NCBI GenBank assembly: GCA_033854735.1
Contig: JAWWPY010000341.1
Span: 1-12,845 of the forward strand
Source: JAWWPY01 sp033854735
GTDB taxonomy: Bacteria; Actinomycetota; Actinomycetes; Streptosporangiales; Streptosporangiaceae
Reading direction: 5' to 3'
DNA length: 12,845 bases
The notes beneath the pieces are model-generated. The model was not told where the DNA came from. It ran no database searches and was given only the letters and a program-made list of their open reading frames with translations. Both the position numbers and the translations under genes were made by a program. This document shows positions 1 through 6,966 of this stretch, piece after piece. How positions within the stretch are numbered: position 1 is the first letter of the stretch; each line of letters starts with the position of its first letter.

Positions 1-555
1 GAGGAGGTCGTCGGGTGGGACGATCTCCTGGACGAGGCCGAGGCGGAAAGCATCATCGGCAGTGAGTTGGCCTGCGCAGAGCATGAGGTCCATGACTGCA
101 CCGATCGGCATGAGGCGGGGCAGCACATTGACGGCGATCCCGGCCAGGATCCCGCGCTTGACTTCAAAAGCGCCGAACGATGCGTTCGGGGAGGCGATCC
201 GGATATCACAGCAGAGGCTGAGCTCCAGGCCGCCGGCGATGGCCACGCCGTTCACGGCCGCGATCGTCACCTTCTCGCACGCCGCCAGGCCGGCGATATC
301 GGTGCTCGTGGCCACGGGCAGGCTCTGGCCGGACGATGCGTTGTCCGCCATCTCCTTCAGGTCAGCGCCGGCGCAGAATGCCTTCTCCCCGGCTCCGGTG
401 AGGATGCCGACATGCTGCTGCGGGTCGGCTTCGAATTCCCTCACGGCTTCCACGAGCTCCGCGATGAGTGTGCCGCCCATGGCGTTCAAGCGATGAGGCC
501 GGTTGAGTGTCCAGACGGTCGCGTGGTCATACTTGTCGACCAACAGATCGGTCAT
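1..555 (-). CDS. Enoyl-CoA hydratase (crotonase family), C-terminus cut by window edge
   Basis: Adds water across the 2,3 double bond of enoyl-CoA thioesters in beta-oxidation-type pathways; cytoplasmic. The visible 185 residues begin MTDLLVDKYD and follow the crotonase plan. An oxyanion-hole segment CAGADLKEM lies near residues 61-69. The second conserved block, VNGVAIAGGLELSLCCD, lies at about 101-117. Both catalytic glutamates of classical hydratases appear present: E111 in GGLEL and E131 in FGAFEV, twenty residues apart as in rat crotonase (E144/E164). The ATG at 553-555 has a good AGGAAGG ribosome site five bases upstream. The frame is still open at position 1, so roughly the last 70 residues are missing. 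It is the third gene of a leftward operon behind two acyl-CoA dehydrogenases, with a 39 bp gap, which fits hydration of their product. The family is certain; the acyl substrate is unknown. Confidence 0.93.
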   Translation of the reverse strand, partial: MTDLLVDKYDHATVWTLNRPHRLNAMGGTLIAELVEAVREFEADPQQHVGILTGAGEKAFCAGADLKEMADNASSGQSLPVATSTDIAGLAACEKVTIAAVNGVAIAGGLELSLCCDIRIASPNASFGAFEVKRGILAGIAVNVLPRLMPIGAVMDLMLCAGQLTADDAFRLGLVQEIVPPDDLL

Positions 556-594
556 GTGCCTTCCTGCCAGATGTCGGGATAGGGTCGTCCGGGC

Positions 595-1905
595 TTAGCG
601 GCTGCCGTGCCGGATCTGGGAAAACGGAACGTCCCGGTCGGGGGTCGGTTCCCGCGGCAGGCCGAGCACGCGTTCGCTGATCTGGTTGAGCTGCATCTCG
701 GTCGTTCCGCCCGCGATGGTGGACGATCGCGCCACCAGAAAGGCCAGGCCCGGGGGGTCCGCCTGGTGCGCCGCCGCACCCTGGCCGGATGCGGGCCATA
801 GGGCAGCCGCCTGGCCGGCGATACGCACCGACAGGTCAGTCTCGCGGTAGGGAACTTCGCCCCCGAGGAACTTGAGCAGCGAGGCTCCCGCCCCGGGCAG
901 CAGGCCAAGCTCCAGCTGGGCGCTTATGCGCTGAGCGGCTAGGGGGTAGAGCGTTTCGAGGGTCAGCCACTCACCGATGAGCTGCCGGGTGGCGGCATCA
1001 TCGAGCATCCCTGCTTCCCGGGCCTGGCTGATGACCTCATAGTCCTCCCCGGCGGGCGGGGCCGAGTGAGAGCGCGTATCGCTGAATCCTATGCCACCGA
1101 CCATCTGCCGCTCGTGGTACAGGAGGCGCGACGCGACCGCCCAGCCGTCATTCTCGGCCCCCAGCAGGTTCTCCGCGGGAAGGCGGACGTCGTCGAAGAA
1201 CTCCTGGCAGAACTCACTGGCGCCGGTCGCGAGCCGGATCGGGGAGATCGTTACCCCCGGGGTGGGCAGCGGTGTCACGATCATGGACAGCCCGTGGTGT
1301 TTCGTTGCCTCGGTGTCTGTGCGGGCCAGCAGGAGGCCGTAGTCGGCGACGTGCGCTCCGGTGGTCCAGATCTTTGAGCCGTTGACGATGTAGCCCGCAC
1401 CCGCCCGGACCGCCCGGGTCCGGGCGCCAGCCATGTCCGAGCCTCCGCCGGGTTCGGACAGCAGCTGCACCCAGATGCCCTGCCCGGTGAGCATGCCCCG
1501 GAGGTAACGCTGCTTCTGCTCCTCCGTTCCGTAGTCCAGAATGGTGGGCCCCAGGATGCCGAGGGTGACGCTGAGTTGCGTGGGCATCTGGTAAGGGGAC
1601 GTCTCCTCAATGAACACGGCCTGGTGCTCGGCCGACAGGCCCTGACCGCCGTACTCCCTGGGGTACCGGATACCAGCCAGCCCGGCTGTGAAGAGCTGGG
1701 CCTGGATGGCGCGGTGGGCGGCGACCCGCTCCCTCAGCTCCTCGTCGGAGGAGGAGCCTCCGAGTCTCGGGTTGGTCTCCTGCTTTACCTCAAGGACAGC
1801 TTTGGCCCAGTCGCGGACGTACGTCCTGAACTCGTCGAGGTCCGATGGCGCGATCCCTGGCTCGAGAAGATCGCCAGCGTCCGCTTCGCTGCGCGGCGTG
1901 GTCAT
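595..1905 (-). CDS. Acyl-CoA dehydrogenase, large-subunit (FadE26/FadE29-like) type
   Basis: FAD enzyme that desaturates an acyl-CoA at C2-C3. The 436 residues show the family blocks in order: an N-terminal helical domain, the flavin-contact segment WVQLLSEPGGGSDMAG (145-160), the mid-domain strand VNGSKIWTTGAHVADYG (174-190), and a C-terminal GGTTEMQLNQISERVLGLPR (399-418). The usual catalytic Glu of the MCAD type (YEGT near the C-terminus) reads AGGT here. A glutamate in LLYHER (E265) instead sits where IVD-type and mycobacterial heteromeric enzymes carry their base. ATG at 1903-1905 lies 16 bp after the stop of the partner dehydrogenase, with AGGAA about 10 bases upstream, so the two are probably translationally linked. 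From family knowledge, adjacent actinobacterial pairs of this kind form alpha2beta2 tetramers. Substrate unknown; steroid side chains are one precedent. Confidence 0.93.
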   Translation of the reverse strand: MTTPRSEADAGDLLEPGIAPSDLDEFRTYVRDWAKAVLEVKQETNPRLGGSSSDEELRERVAAHRAIQAQLFTAGLAGIRYPREYGGQGLSAEHQAVFIEETSPYQMPTQLSVTLGILGPTILDYGTEEQKQRYLRGMLTGQGIWVQLLSEPGGGSDMAGARTRAVRAGAGYIVNGSKIWTTGAHVADYGLLLARTDTEATKHHGLSMIVTPLPTPGVTISPIRLATGASEFCQEFFDDVRLPAENLLGAENDGWAVASRLLYHERQMVGGIGFSDTRSHSAPPAGEDYEVISQAREAGMLDDAATRQLIGEWLTLETLYPLAAQRISAQLELGLLPGAGASLLKFLGGEVPYRETDLSVRIAGQAAALWPASGQGAAAHQADPPGLAFLVARSSTIAGGTTEMQLNQISERVLGLPREPTPDRDVPFSQIRHGSR

Positions 1906-1921
1906 AGGGAGGCTATTCCTC

Positions 1922-3046
1922 TCAGTTGGCGACGAGGGCGCAGAGCCGCTCGCGGTGTTGGCTGACGGTTCCCGCGAGCCCGAAGTTCGTGGTCACGCGG
2001 CGCAGGAACAGGTGGGCGTCATGATCCCAAGTGACTCCAATCCCGCCGAGCAGCTGGATGCAGTCGGAGATGAGCCGGAGCGACGTATCGCCGATCATGG
2101 ATTTGGCCGCGCTGGCCAGGCGGTCCGCCCCGGGACTTTCGTCCGCCAGGGCGCTGGTCAGGCTGGCGGATGCGGCGAGGCAGACTTCCAGCCACAGCTT
2201 GTGATCCGCGAGCCGGTGCTTGAGCGCCTGGTAGGACCCGATCGGCCGCCCGAAGGCATACCGGTGACGGACCCACTCCATGGTCAGCTCGAACGTCCGG
2301 GTCATCGCACCAACGGTGTCGGCACACTGGAGCGCCAGGTATACGAGGAGCGCGTGCGAGAGGTCTGCGGCCGCCCCGCCATCAGCGCCCACTATGGAGC
2401 TGGCGGGCAGAGACACGGCGTCAAGGTCGAGTCGTCCGAACCGCCGGGTGGGGTCGAGAGCGTGCTGAGGGTGGCGAGAGAGGCCCGGCGTATCGGCGGC
2501 GACCAGGAAGTGCGTGGGCCCGGCGGGAGTACGGGCGGTCAGCAGGAAGTAGTCAGCGTCGAGGGCGGACTCGACATCAATCTTCGCCCCGCTGACCACA
2601 TAGCCGTCCCCGCCAGGCTCAGCCGACGCCCCTACCGGGCCGCCGTCCCAGGCCCGGCTGGACTCCGTAGGGGCCCACACCAGGATGGCCGAACCGTCCG
2701 CGACGGAGGGCAGGATCTTCCGCTGCTCCGGGGTCCCGGACCGGGCGACGGTGGCCACCGCCGCGTTCACCGCGGCCACCGGGCCAGGGGCGGCATGCGC
2801 GCCAATCTCTTCGGCCACGAGAGCCAGGTCGGCGACGGGCCTTCCACTCAGGCTGCCACCACCCAGTGATTCGGGGATCAGCATCGAGGTCCAGCCCAGT
2901 TCCGCAGCCTGCTCCCAGTAGTGGTGGGGCAGCGGACGCTGGTCGTCCGCCATGGCATGCGCCTCGCTCGACGGCATGGCGCGGTCGAGGAACTTTCTCG
3001 TGGTCTCGACGAGTGCCTCTTGCTCGTCGGACAGGTGCAGGTCCAT
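1922..3046 (-). CDS. Acyl-CoA dehydrogenase, small-subunit (FadE27/FadE28-like) type
   Basis: Probable partner subunit of the dehydrogenase that follows it. The protein (374 aa) begins MDLHLSDEQEALVETTRKFL, the normal N-terminus of the family. It carries RHRYAFGRPIGSYQALKH (260-277), the signature helix of the C-terminal domain, and QLLGGIGVTWDHDAHLFLRR (331-350), the flavin/dimer segment usually written QLHGGIGFTWEHD; the His is Leu here. At the helix-G site where some family members have the catalytic Glu, this protein reads ADTVG (Asp). The mid-domain is short and lacks the normal flavin-contact block, consistent with a helper subunit. Start choice: ATG at 3044-3046 has GAGGAG nine bases upstream. 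ATG at 3050-3052 is only three bases from that site, and TTG at 3071-3073 would extend it by nine residues; both are less likely. First gene of the leftward operon. Confidence 0.9.
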   Translation of the reverse strand: MDLHLSDEQEALVETTRKFLDRAMPSSEAHAMADDQRPLPHHYWEQAAELGWTSMLIPESLGGGSLSGRPVADLALVAEEIGAHAAPGPVAAVNAAVATVARSGTPEQRKILPSVADGSAILVWAPTESSRAWDGGPVGASAEPGGDGYVVSGAKIDVESALDADYFLLTARTPAGPTHFLVAADTPGLSRHPQHALDPTRRFGRLDLDAVSLPASSIVGADGGAAADLSHALLVYLALQCADTVGAMTRTFELTMEWVRHRYAFGRPIGSYQALKHRLADHKLWLEVCLAASASLTSALADESPGADRLASAAKSMIGDTSLRLISDCIQLLGGIGVTWDHDAHLFLRRVTTNFGLAGTVSQHRERLCALVAN

Positions 3047-3101
3047 GCCCATGCGCTCCTCTACCACAGTCAAGGCCCGGCAGCGTCGCGAGCCCTCCTC
3101 T

Positions 3102-3125
3102 TTGAGATACGTAAAACTATCTCAA
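3102..3125. promoter_or_regulatory. Candidate operator: perfect 8+8 bp inverted repeat in the divergent region
   Basis: TTGAGATA at 3102-3109 and its exact reverse complement TATCTCAA at 3118-3125 flank an eight-base spacer (CGTAAAAC). The element is AT-rich against a GC-rich background. It sits between divergent operons and covers the -10 box of the leftward promoter. This is the normal geometry for a TetR-, GntR- or MarR-type repressor site, but no such regulator is encoded in the window. The only regulator seen is the ArsR-type protein at 9073-9492. A role as an RNA hairpin is less likely because it lies at or upstream of the predicted transcription start. Confidence 0.6.
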
Positions 3126-3144
3126 GCCTGGCGGGCACTGTCAA
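3116..3144 (-). promoter_or_regulatory. Promoter of the leftward acyl-CoA dehydrogenase operon
   Basis: Read on the minus strand there is a perfect -35 hexamer TTGACA (3139-3144), a 17-base spacer, and the -10 hexamer GATAGT (3116-3121), four of six matches to TATAAT. This would start transcription near 3108, leaving a leader of about 60 bases before the ATG at 3046. The -10 box lies inside the inverted repeat at 3102-3125, so a protein bound there would block the promoter. This is sequence matching only, not a mapped start. Confidence 0.6.
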
Positions 3145-3206
3145 CGACCTGATACGGACGCAAACTCCCTGTTCAGGAGGTCAGATCAATCAACGCTTCG
3201 ATATTC

Positions 3207-3236
3207 TTGACAGAATGTGATCTGAGCCACTACCGT
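3207..3236 (+). promoter_or_regulatory. Possible rightward promoter at the start of the transporter operon
   Basis: A perfect TTGACA hexamer (3207-3212) is followed 18 bases later by TACCGT (3231-3236), which keeps the TA...T pattern of actinobacterial -10 boxes. A short inverted repeat, TACCG and CGGTA (3231-3235 and 3242-3246), covers and follows the -10. The same TTG is the only standard start codon for the downstream livG reading frame, so promoter and start codon cannot both be right as written. Weak evidence. Confidence 0.3.
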
Positions 3237-4052
3237 TCTCCCGGTAAGTATCGATCTGTTGAGCCCGGGGGCTACGACAGGAACCGAAGGGTCGGCGAGG
3301 ACGTTGGGGTTACCAGGGAACCCGGAGCGCCGTGGCTTCTCAGCACTGAGAAGGTCAGTAAGTCCTTCGGCGGCTTCCGGGCGATCACCGACATATCGAT
3401 GGGAGTACGGGAGCACGAGGTCCTCGGCATCATCGGTCCTAACGGTGCCGGGAAGACCACGCTCTTTAACCTGATCGCGGGCTCCCTGAGGCCAACCTCA
3501 GGACGGGTGTACCTCCGGGAGGCCAATATCACGGGCCTCGCCCCGCATCGGCGGCTCCGGCTCGGTATCGCGAGGACCTTCCAGCTCATCCGGCCCTTTA
3601 TGTCGCTCACGGTCTACGAGAATGTCTTCACGGCCGGCCTGGGCAGCGGTCTGCGGCGGCAAGCCGCTGGCACGCGGGCCAGTACGGTCATCGACTTGCT
3701 GGGCCTCGGCTCGCTGGGAGGCAAATCAGCTGCCTCAATCAATGCCGTGGAGGGCAAGCGCCTCGAGATGGCCCGGGCCCTCGTCACGGGGCCTTCCATC
3801 CTTCTCCTCGACGAGGTGTTCAGCGGGCTGAACACGGGCGAGGTTGACGAGATGGTGGCTCTGGTTGAGCGCATCCGGAAAGAGGGGATGACGGTGCTGA
3901 TCATCGAGCACAACGTCCGGGCGGTCGGCGCCGCCGCGGACCGGGTCCTGGCCATCGACACCGGCCGAGTCGTCTGCGACGGCCCTCCCGAGCAGGTCTT
4001 CCGGAACCCGACTGTCATGGAGAGTTACCTTGGACACCAAGCCCCAGCTTGA
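3207..4052 (+). CDS. livG: ABC transporter ATP-binding protein, LivG type
   Basis: One of two ATPase subunits of a hydrophobic-amino-acid/carboxylate (HAAT) importer, at the inner face of the membrane. Numbered from TTG 3207 (281 aa): Walker A GPNGAGKT at 77-84, Q-loop Q126 (TFQL), Walker B ILLLDE at 198-203, switch His H235 (IIEHN). The signature loop is not LSGGQ but INAVEGKRLEMARAL (178-192), resembling a LivG subgroup with KRLE(L/V)ARAL and LLLDEV. The start is uncertain. Homology begins near LLSTEKVSKSFGG (residue 44), and the first in-frame ATG after it (Met65) would cut into the fold. TTG 3207 has no ribosome site nearby, whereas a perfect AGGAGGT (3175-3181) sits seven bases before an in-frame ATC (3189). 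The gene overlaps livF by 23 bases. Confidence 0.9.
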   Translation: MTECDLSHYRSPGKYRSVEPGGYDRNRRVGEDVGVTREPGAPWLLSTEKVSKSFGGFRAITDISMGVREHEVLGIIGPNGAGKTTLFNLIAGSLRPTSGRVYLREANITGLAPHRRLRLGIARTFQLIRPFMSLTVYENVFTAGLGSGLRRQAAGTRASTVIDLLGLGSLGGKSAASINAVEGKRLEMARALVTGPSILLLDEVFSGLNTGEVDEMVALVERIRKEGMTVLIIEHNVRAVGAAADRVLAIDTGRVVCDGPPEQVFRNPTVMESYLGHQAPA

Positions 4053-4752
4053 GATAGCGGAGCTCTGCGTGCGCCGTGGAGCCCTCCGGGTGGTTCGAGA
4101 CGCGAGTCTCCAGGTCGGTAAGGGCGAGATCGTCGGGCTGCTGGGCCTGAACGGCGCCGGGAAGACGAGCCTGCTGGCGGCGATCTCTGGTGACATACCG
4201 GCGGAGTCAGGGTCAGTGTCGCTTGAGGCGTCTGACATCTCGAGGCGGCCGGCCTGGGAGAGGTGTTCCAGCGGGCTCGTCCTGGTGCCAGGGGGGCGGC
4301 AGCTTTTCTCGCCGCTCAGCGTGATGGACAACCTGCTCATCGGCGGCCACCTGAGGCCGAAGAGCGAGCGGAACGCCAACCTAGAAGTGGTCTACGAGTT
4401 CTTCCCGGTCCTCCGGGAGAAGGCGCACCTGCATGCCCGCTCGCTGTCCGGCGGACAGCAGCAGATGCTGGCGATCGGGCGGGGGCTGATGGCATCTCCG
4501 AAGGTACTCATGCTCGATGAGCCGTCCGAAGGGCTCGCTCCGATCGTCGTCGACCAGGTCTTCGAGGCAATACGGCGGCTGCAGGCCGAGCAGGACGTCG
4601 CGATCCTCATCGCCGAGCAGAACGCCGGCGTGCTGGACATCCTGGACACCCTAATCGTCGTCCGTGAAGGGATGCTGGGCACCTCCCGCGCTGCCCGGCA
4701 GGCAGACAAGCACGATATCGCCGACTACATGTTCGGTGCCGGGACCGCGTAG
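4030..4752 (+). CDS. livF: ABC transporter ATP-binding protein, LivF type
   Basis: Second ATPase of the Liv-type importer; 240 aa, the usual length. Walker A is GLNGAGKT at 39-46, the signature LSGGQQQ at 139-145, Walker B VLMLDE at 159-164. The switch position is Gln in IAEQN (Q197), the normal LivF replacement for His. The segment normally VPEGR at the Q-loop reads VPGGR (86-90), so the acidic residue is missing. The start is TTG at 4030-4032 inside the end of livG, with GGAGAG five bases upstream; this overlap indicates translational coupling. Substrate choice belongs to the binding protein and permeases, so the ATPase does not show what is carried. Confidence 0.93.
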   Translation: MDTKPQLEIAELCVRRGALRVVRDASLQVGKGEIVGLLGLNGAGKTSLLAAISGDIPAESGSVSLEASDISRRPAWERCSSGLVLVPGGRQLFSPLSVMDNLLIGGHLRPKSERNANLEVVYEFFPVLREKAHLHARSLSGGQQQMLAIGRGLMASPKVLMLDEPSEGLAPIVVDQVFEAIRRLQAEQDVAILIAEQNAGVLDILDTLIVVREGMLGTSRAARQADKHDIADYMFGAGTA

Positions 4753-4797
4753 AAGCGCAGCCCTCAATTCAACCTCTTCCCCGAAAGGACTGGGATA

Positions 4798-6054
4798 GTG
4801 GGTACGATCTTGCACAAAAAGAGATTCCTGTACAGCGCCGGAGCGATTGCGACGTGCCTCGGGATGACCCTTATCGCGGCCTGCGGCAGTAGCTCCGGCT
4901 CGGCGAGCAGCGGAGTGTCGGCGAAGCAGGTTCTCGTCGGAGTGGTGACGGACTTCAGCGGCCCGCAGGGCATTCTCGGGACCCAGGAGTTCGACGCTTA
5001 CCAACTGGCCGCCAAGGAGATTAATGCTGCGGGCGGCATCAAATCCCTAGGGGGCGCCAAGATCGTGCTAAAGAAGTTCGACACACAGACCGACCCCGCC
5101 CAGGGCCCGGTGCAAGCAAGCGCTGCCGTGGCAGATCACGTCAATGTCATCATCGGCGGTGAAGTGTCCGATACGGTGATCGGTGGCACCAATATCACGC
5201 GCCGTGCCGGGGTCCCATGGATCTCGATCGGCGCGGAAGCATCGCAGATAACCAGCCGCGGGTTCAACAATGTTTTCCAGTGCACAGCCACCACCAACCA
5301 GGTCGCTAAAACCTATTACGACCTACTTCTTGGCATTTCGAATGATCTTCACCTGGGGCATATCCGCGCCTCGGTTTCCGTCAGCGACACGACCTACGGA
5401 AGCGAACTGGACACGGGGCTCACTGCCGCTAACAAGGCGATGCAGATCGTCAAGAAGTTCAGCTACCCGCTGACCACGACGGACTTCTCCTCCGTAGCCG
5501 CCCGTATGCTGCAGGGTAATCCCAACCTCTTGCTTAACGAGGGATACCCCACTGACGGCGTCTCCCTGGCCAAACTCTTCGCCACGAAGTTCAAGTCACC
5601 TACATCAGTGAAGGTATTCTTCGCCACCGCAGAACCGCAGCTGCTCGTCTCGCAGCTCGGAAAGCAGGCCGATGGAATGCTGGCGGGCTCGGGGCCCAGC
5701 CCGGCCTTTAAGGGCATGCCCCAGAGCTTCCTGACTGCGAACACGGCCTTCCAGAAGGCGTACGGCACTCCGATGGAAGGTGTCGCGCCAACCGCATGGC
5801 AGGCCTTCATGTTCCTGAAATCCGCACTCGACAAGGCCGGCAGCCTGAACGGGAGCGCGATCGCGGCCGCGCTGCATCAGGTGAAGCTTACCCAGGCGAT
5901 GGGAAACATCTACCCTGGAGCGCCTCAGCAGTTCGCTCAGAACGGCTCGCTGGTTAATCCAGAGGAATACTACGTGCAGATCCAGAAGGGCCAGATGGTC
6001 GGCGTTTACCCGTCGGCTATCGCGGCGGCAGCCCCGATACCCTACGCCCCCTAA
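4798..6054 (+). CDS. livK: Periplasmic-type substrate-binding lipoprotein of the Liv ABC importer
   Basis: Captures the ligand outside the membrane and delivers it to LivHM. The 418-residue product has a lipoprotein signal: positively charged HKKRF, a hydrophobic stretch, then lipobox IAAC with the lipidated cysteine at C29, followed by a Ser/Gly-rich tether. The mature part has the type-I periplasmic fold of the Peripla_BP_6 family. It opens with VLVGVVTDFSGPQGILG (45-61) and AAKEINAAGGI, then IIGGEVSDTVIGG and RRAGVPWISIG, the usual conserved blocks. Start GTG at 4798-4800 has AAAGGA about nine bases upstream. It sits 45 bp after livF. Members of this family bind branched-chain amino acids, amides, urea, aromatic acids and other carboxylates; the residues alone do not tell which. 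The catabolic neighbours suggest a carboxylic acid (inference). Confidence 0.92.
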   Translation: MGTILHKKRFLYSAGAIATCLGMTLIAACGSSSGSASSGVSAKQVLVGVVTDFSGPQGILGTQEFDAYQLAAKEINAAGGIKSLGGAKIVLKKFDTQTDPAQGPVQASAAVADHVNVIIGGEVSDTVIGGTNITRRAGVPWISIGAEASQITSRGFNNVFQCTATTNQVAKTYYDLLLGISNDLHLGHIRASVSVSDTTYGSELDTGLTAANKAMQIVKKFSYPLTTTDFSSVAARMLQGNPNLLLNEGYPTDGVSLAKLFATKFKSPTSVKVFFATAEPQLLVSQLGKQADGMLAGSGPSPAFKGMPQSFLTANTAFQKAYGTPMEGVAPTAWQAFMFLKSALDKAGSLNGSAIAAALHQVKLTQAMGNIYPGAPQQFAQNGSLVNPEEYYVQIQKGQMVGVYPSAIAAAAPIPYAP

Positions 6055-6115
6055 CGGCGCCGGCGAGTGTATTCCGTGGGACCCCAGGACTGTGAACTAG
6101 CAGAGCGGAGGAGCC

Positions 6116-6964
6116 GTGTATCTTGAGCAGCTGCTTATATCCGGATTGCTCAGCGGTGCGGTCCTGGGGCTCATCGGCGTCGGCTTCAGCCTGGTGCTCG
6201 GCGTCGGAAAGGTCGCGAACTTCGCGCACGGGGCGTTCGTCGCGGTTGGCCTGTACGCGGGCTACTGGATCGGACACGATCTCCACCTCAACCCGTACCT
6301 GCTCGTGGTGCCAGTGGCTATCGTCTTCGGGCTCATTGGCTGGGGCGTGGCCGAGATCTTCGAGCGGCGCGGCCGCAAGGTCGGGCCTATCGGTGAGCTG
6401 CTGGTCGGGCTCGCGCTCCTGCTCGTGCTGAACGGCGCGCTGTCGGAGATCTTCGGGGAAAACCCAGTTAACCTGCAAAAATACCAACTCGGCTCGATTA
6501 CCATCGCCCGGGAGGCGATTTCCGGCGCCGAGTTTGTTGCAGCGGTATTCACCATGGTGGTGGCTATAGGCATCTATGTCTTCCTTCGGGTTTCTCGGTG
6601 GGGGCGAGCGCTGCGGGCTGTGGCTGAGAATCCCTCTGCGGCTGGACTTTACGGCGTGCGGGTGCCGATTGCCCAGCGGGCTGCTGTGGTGGGATCCATC
6701 GTCCTCGCCGGAATTTCCGGGCTGCTGATATCACCATTCACGGTGATGACACCGGAAGCGGGATCCACTTACCTGATAGCGGCGTTCGCCGTGGTAATCC
6801 TGGGGGGTGTCGGGAACGCCATCGGCGCGGTCGCCGCTGGATTGGCCATAGGAGTCATCGACTCCATCGCCGTAGGCTATCTGTCCACGGTGTGGACGAC
6901 CCTGGCCCCGCTCATCATCATTCTTGGCTTCCTGCTGATCCGTCCGGTTTCGGTGGAGGTGTAA
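6116..6964 (+). CDS. livH: Branched-chain-type ABC transporter permease LivH
   Basis: Membrane permease subunit; 282 aa with about eight hydrophobic segments (near residues 8-30, 38-54, 61-82, 93-113, 138-158, 188-207, 219-250, 259-275). Family blocks seen are LGVGKVANFAHGAFVAVG (28-45), the ATPase-coupling loop GRALRAVAENPSAAGLYGV (163-181) and VVILGGVGNAIGA (226-238). Start GTG at 6116-6118 is preceded by GGAGGAG at close spacing. Its stop lies two bases before the livM ATG. The 61 bp gap after livK shows no clear hairpin, so it is presumably co-transcribed. It pairs with LivM to form the translocation channel. Confidence 0.93.
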   Translation: MYLEQLLISGLLSGAVLGLIGVGFSLVLGVGKVANFAHGAFVAVGLYAGYWIGHDLHLNPYLLVVPVAIVFGLIGWGVAEIFERRGRKVGPIGELLVGLALLLVLNGALSEIFGENPVNLQKYQLGSITIAREAISGAEFVAAVFTMVVAIGIYVFLRVSRWGRALRAVAENPSAAGLYGVRVPIAQRAAVVGSIVLAGISGLLISPFTVMTPEAGSTYLIAAFAVVILGGVGNAIGAVAAGLAIGVIDSIAVGYLSTVWTTLAPLIIILGFLLIRPVSVEV

Positions 6965-6966
6965 GC

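Noticed and set aside
595..1905. Possible frameshift in the larger acyl-CoA dehydrogenase because of the missing C-terminal YEGT glutamate
   Set aside because: The frame is continuous and ends with the normal GGTTEMQLNQISERVLGLPR block; the base is expected at the LLYHER site in this subgroup.
1688..2869. Long open frame on the plus strand (393 codons) across the acyl-CoA dehydrogenase pair
   Set aside because: It lies antisense to two clear dehydrogenase genes, crosses their junction, and its product shows no domain; it reflects third-position GC bias.
6017..6487. Minus-strand open frame of 156 codons across the livK-livH junction
   Set aside because: Product rich in Asp, Glu, Arg and Gln, typical of an antisense frame of a hydrophobic permease; no start signals.
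6892..6966. Upstream extension of livM by 25 codons
   Set aside because: It would overlap livH; the ATG at 6967 has an ideal GGAGGT site and gives the normal N-terminus.
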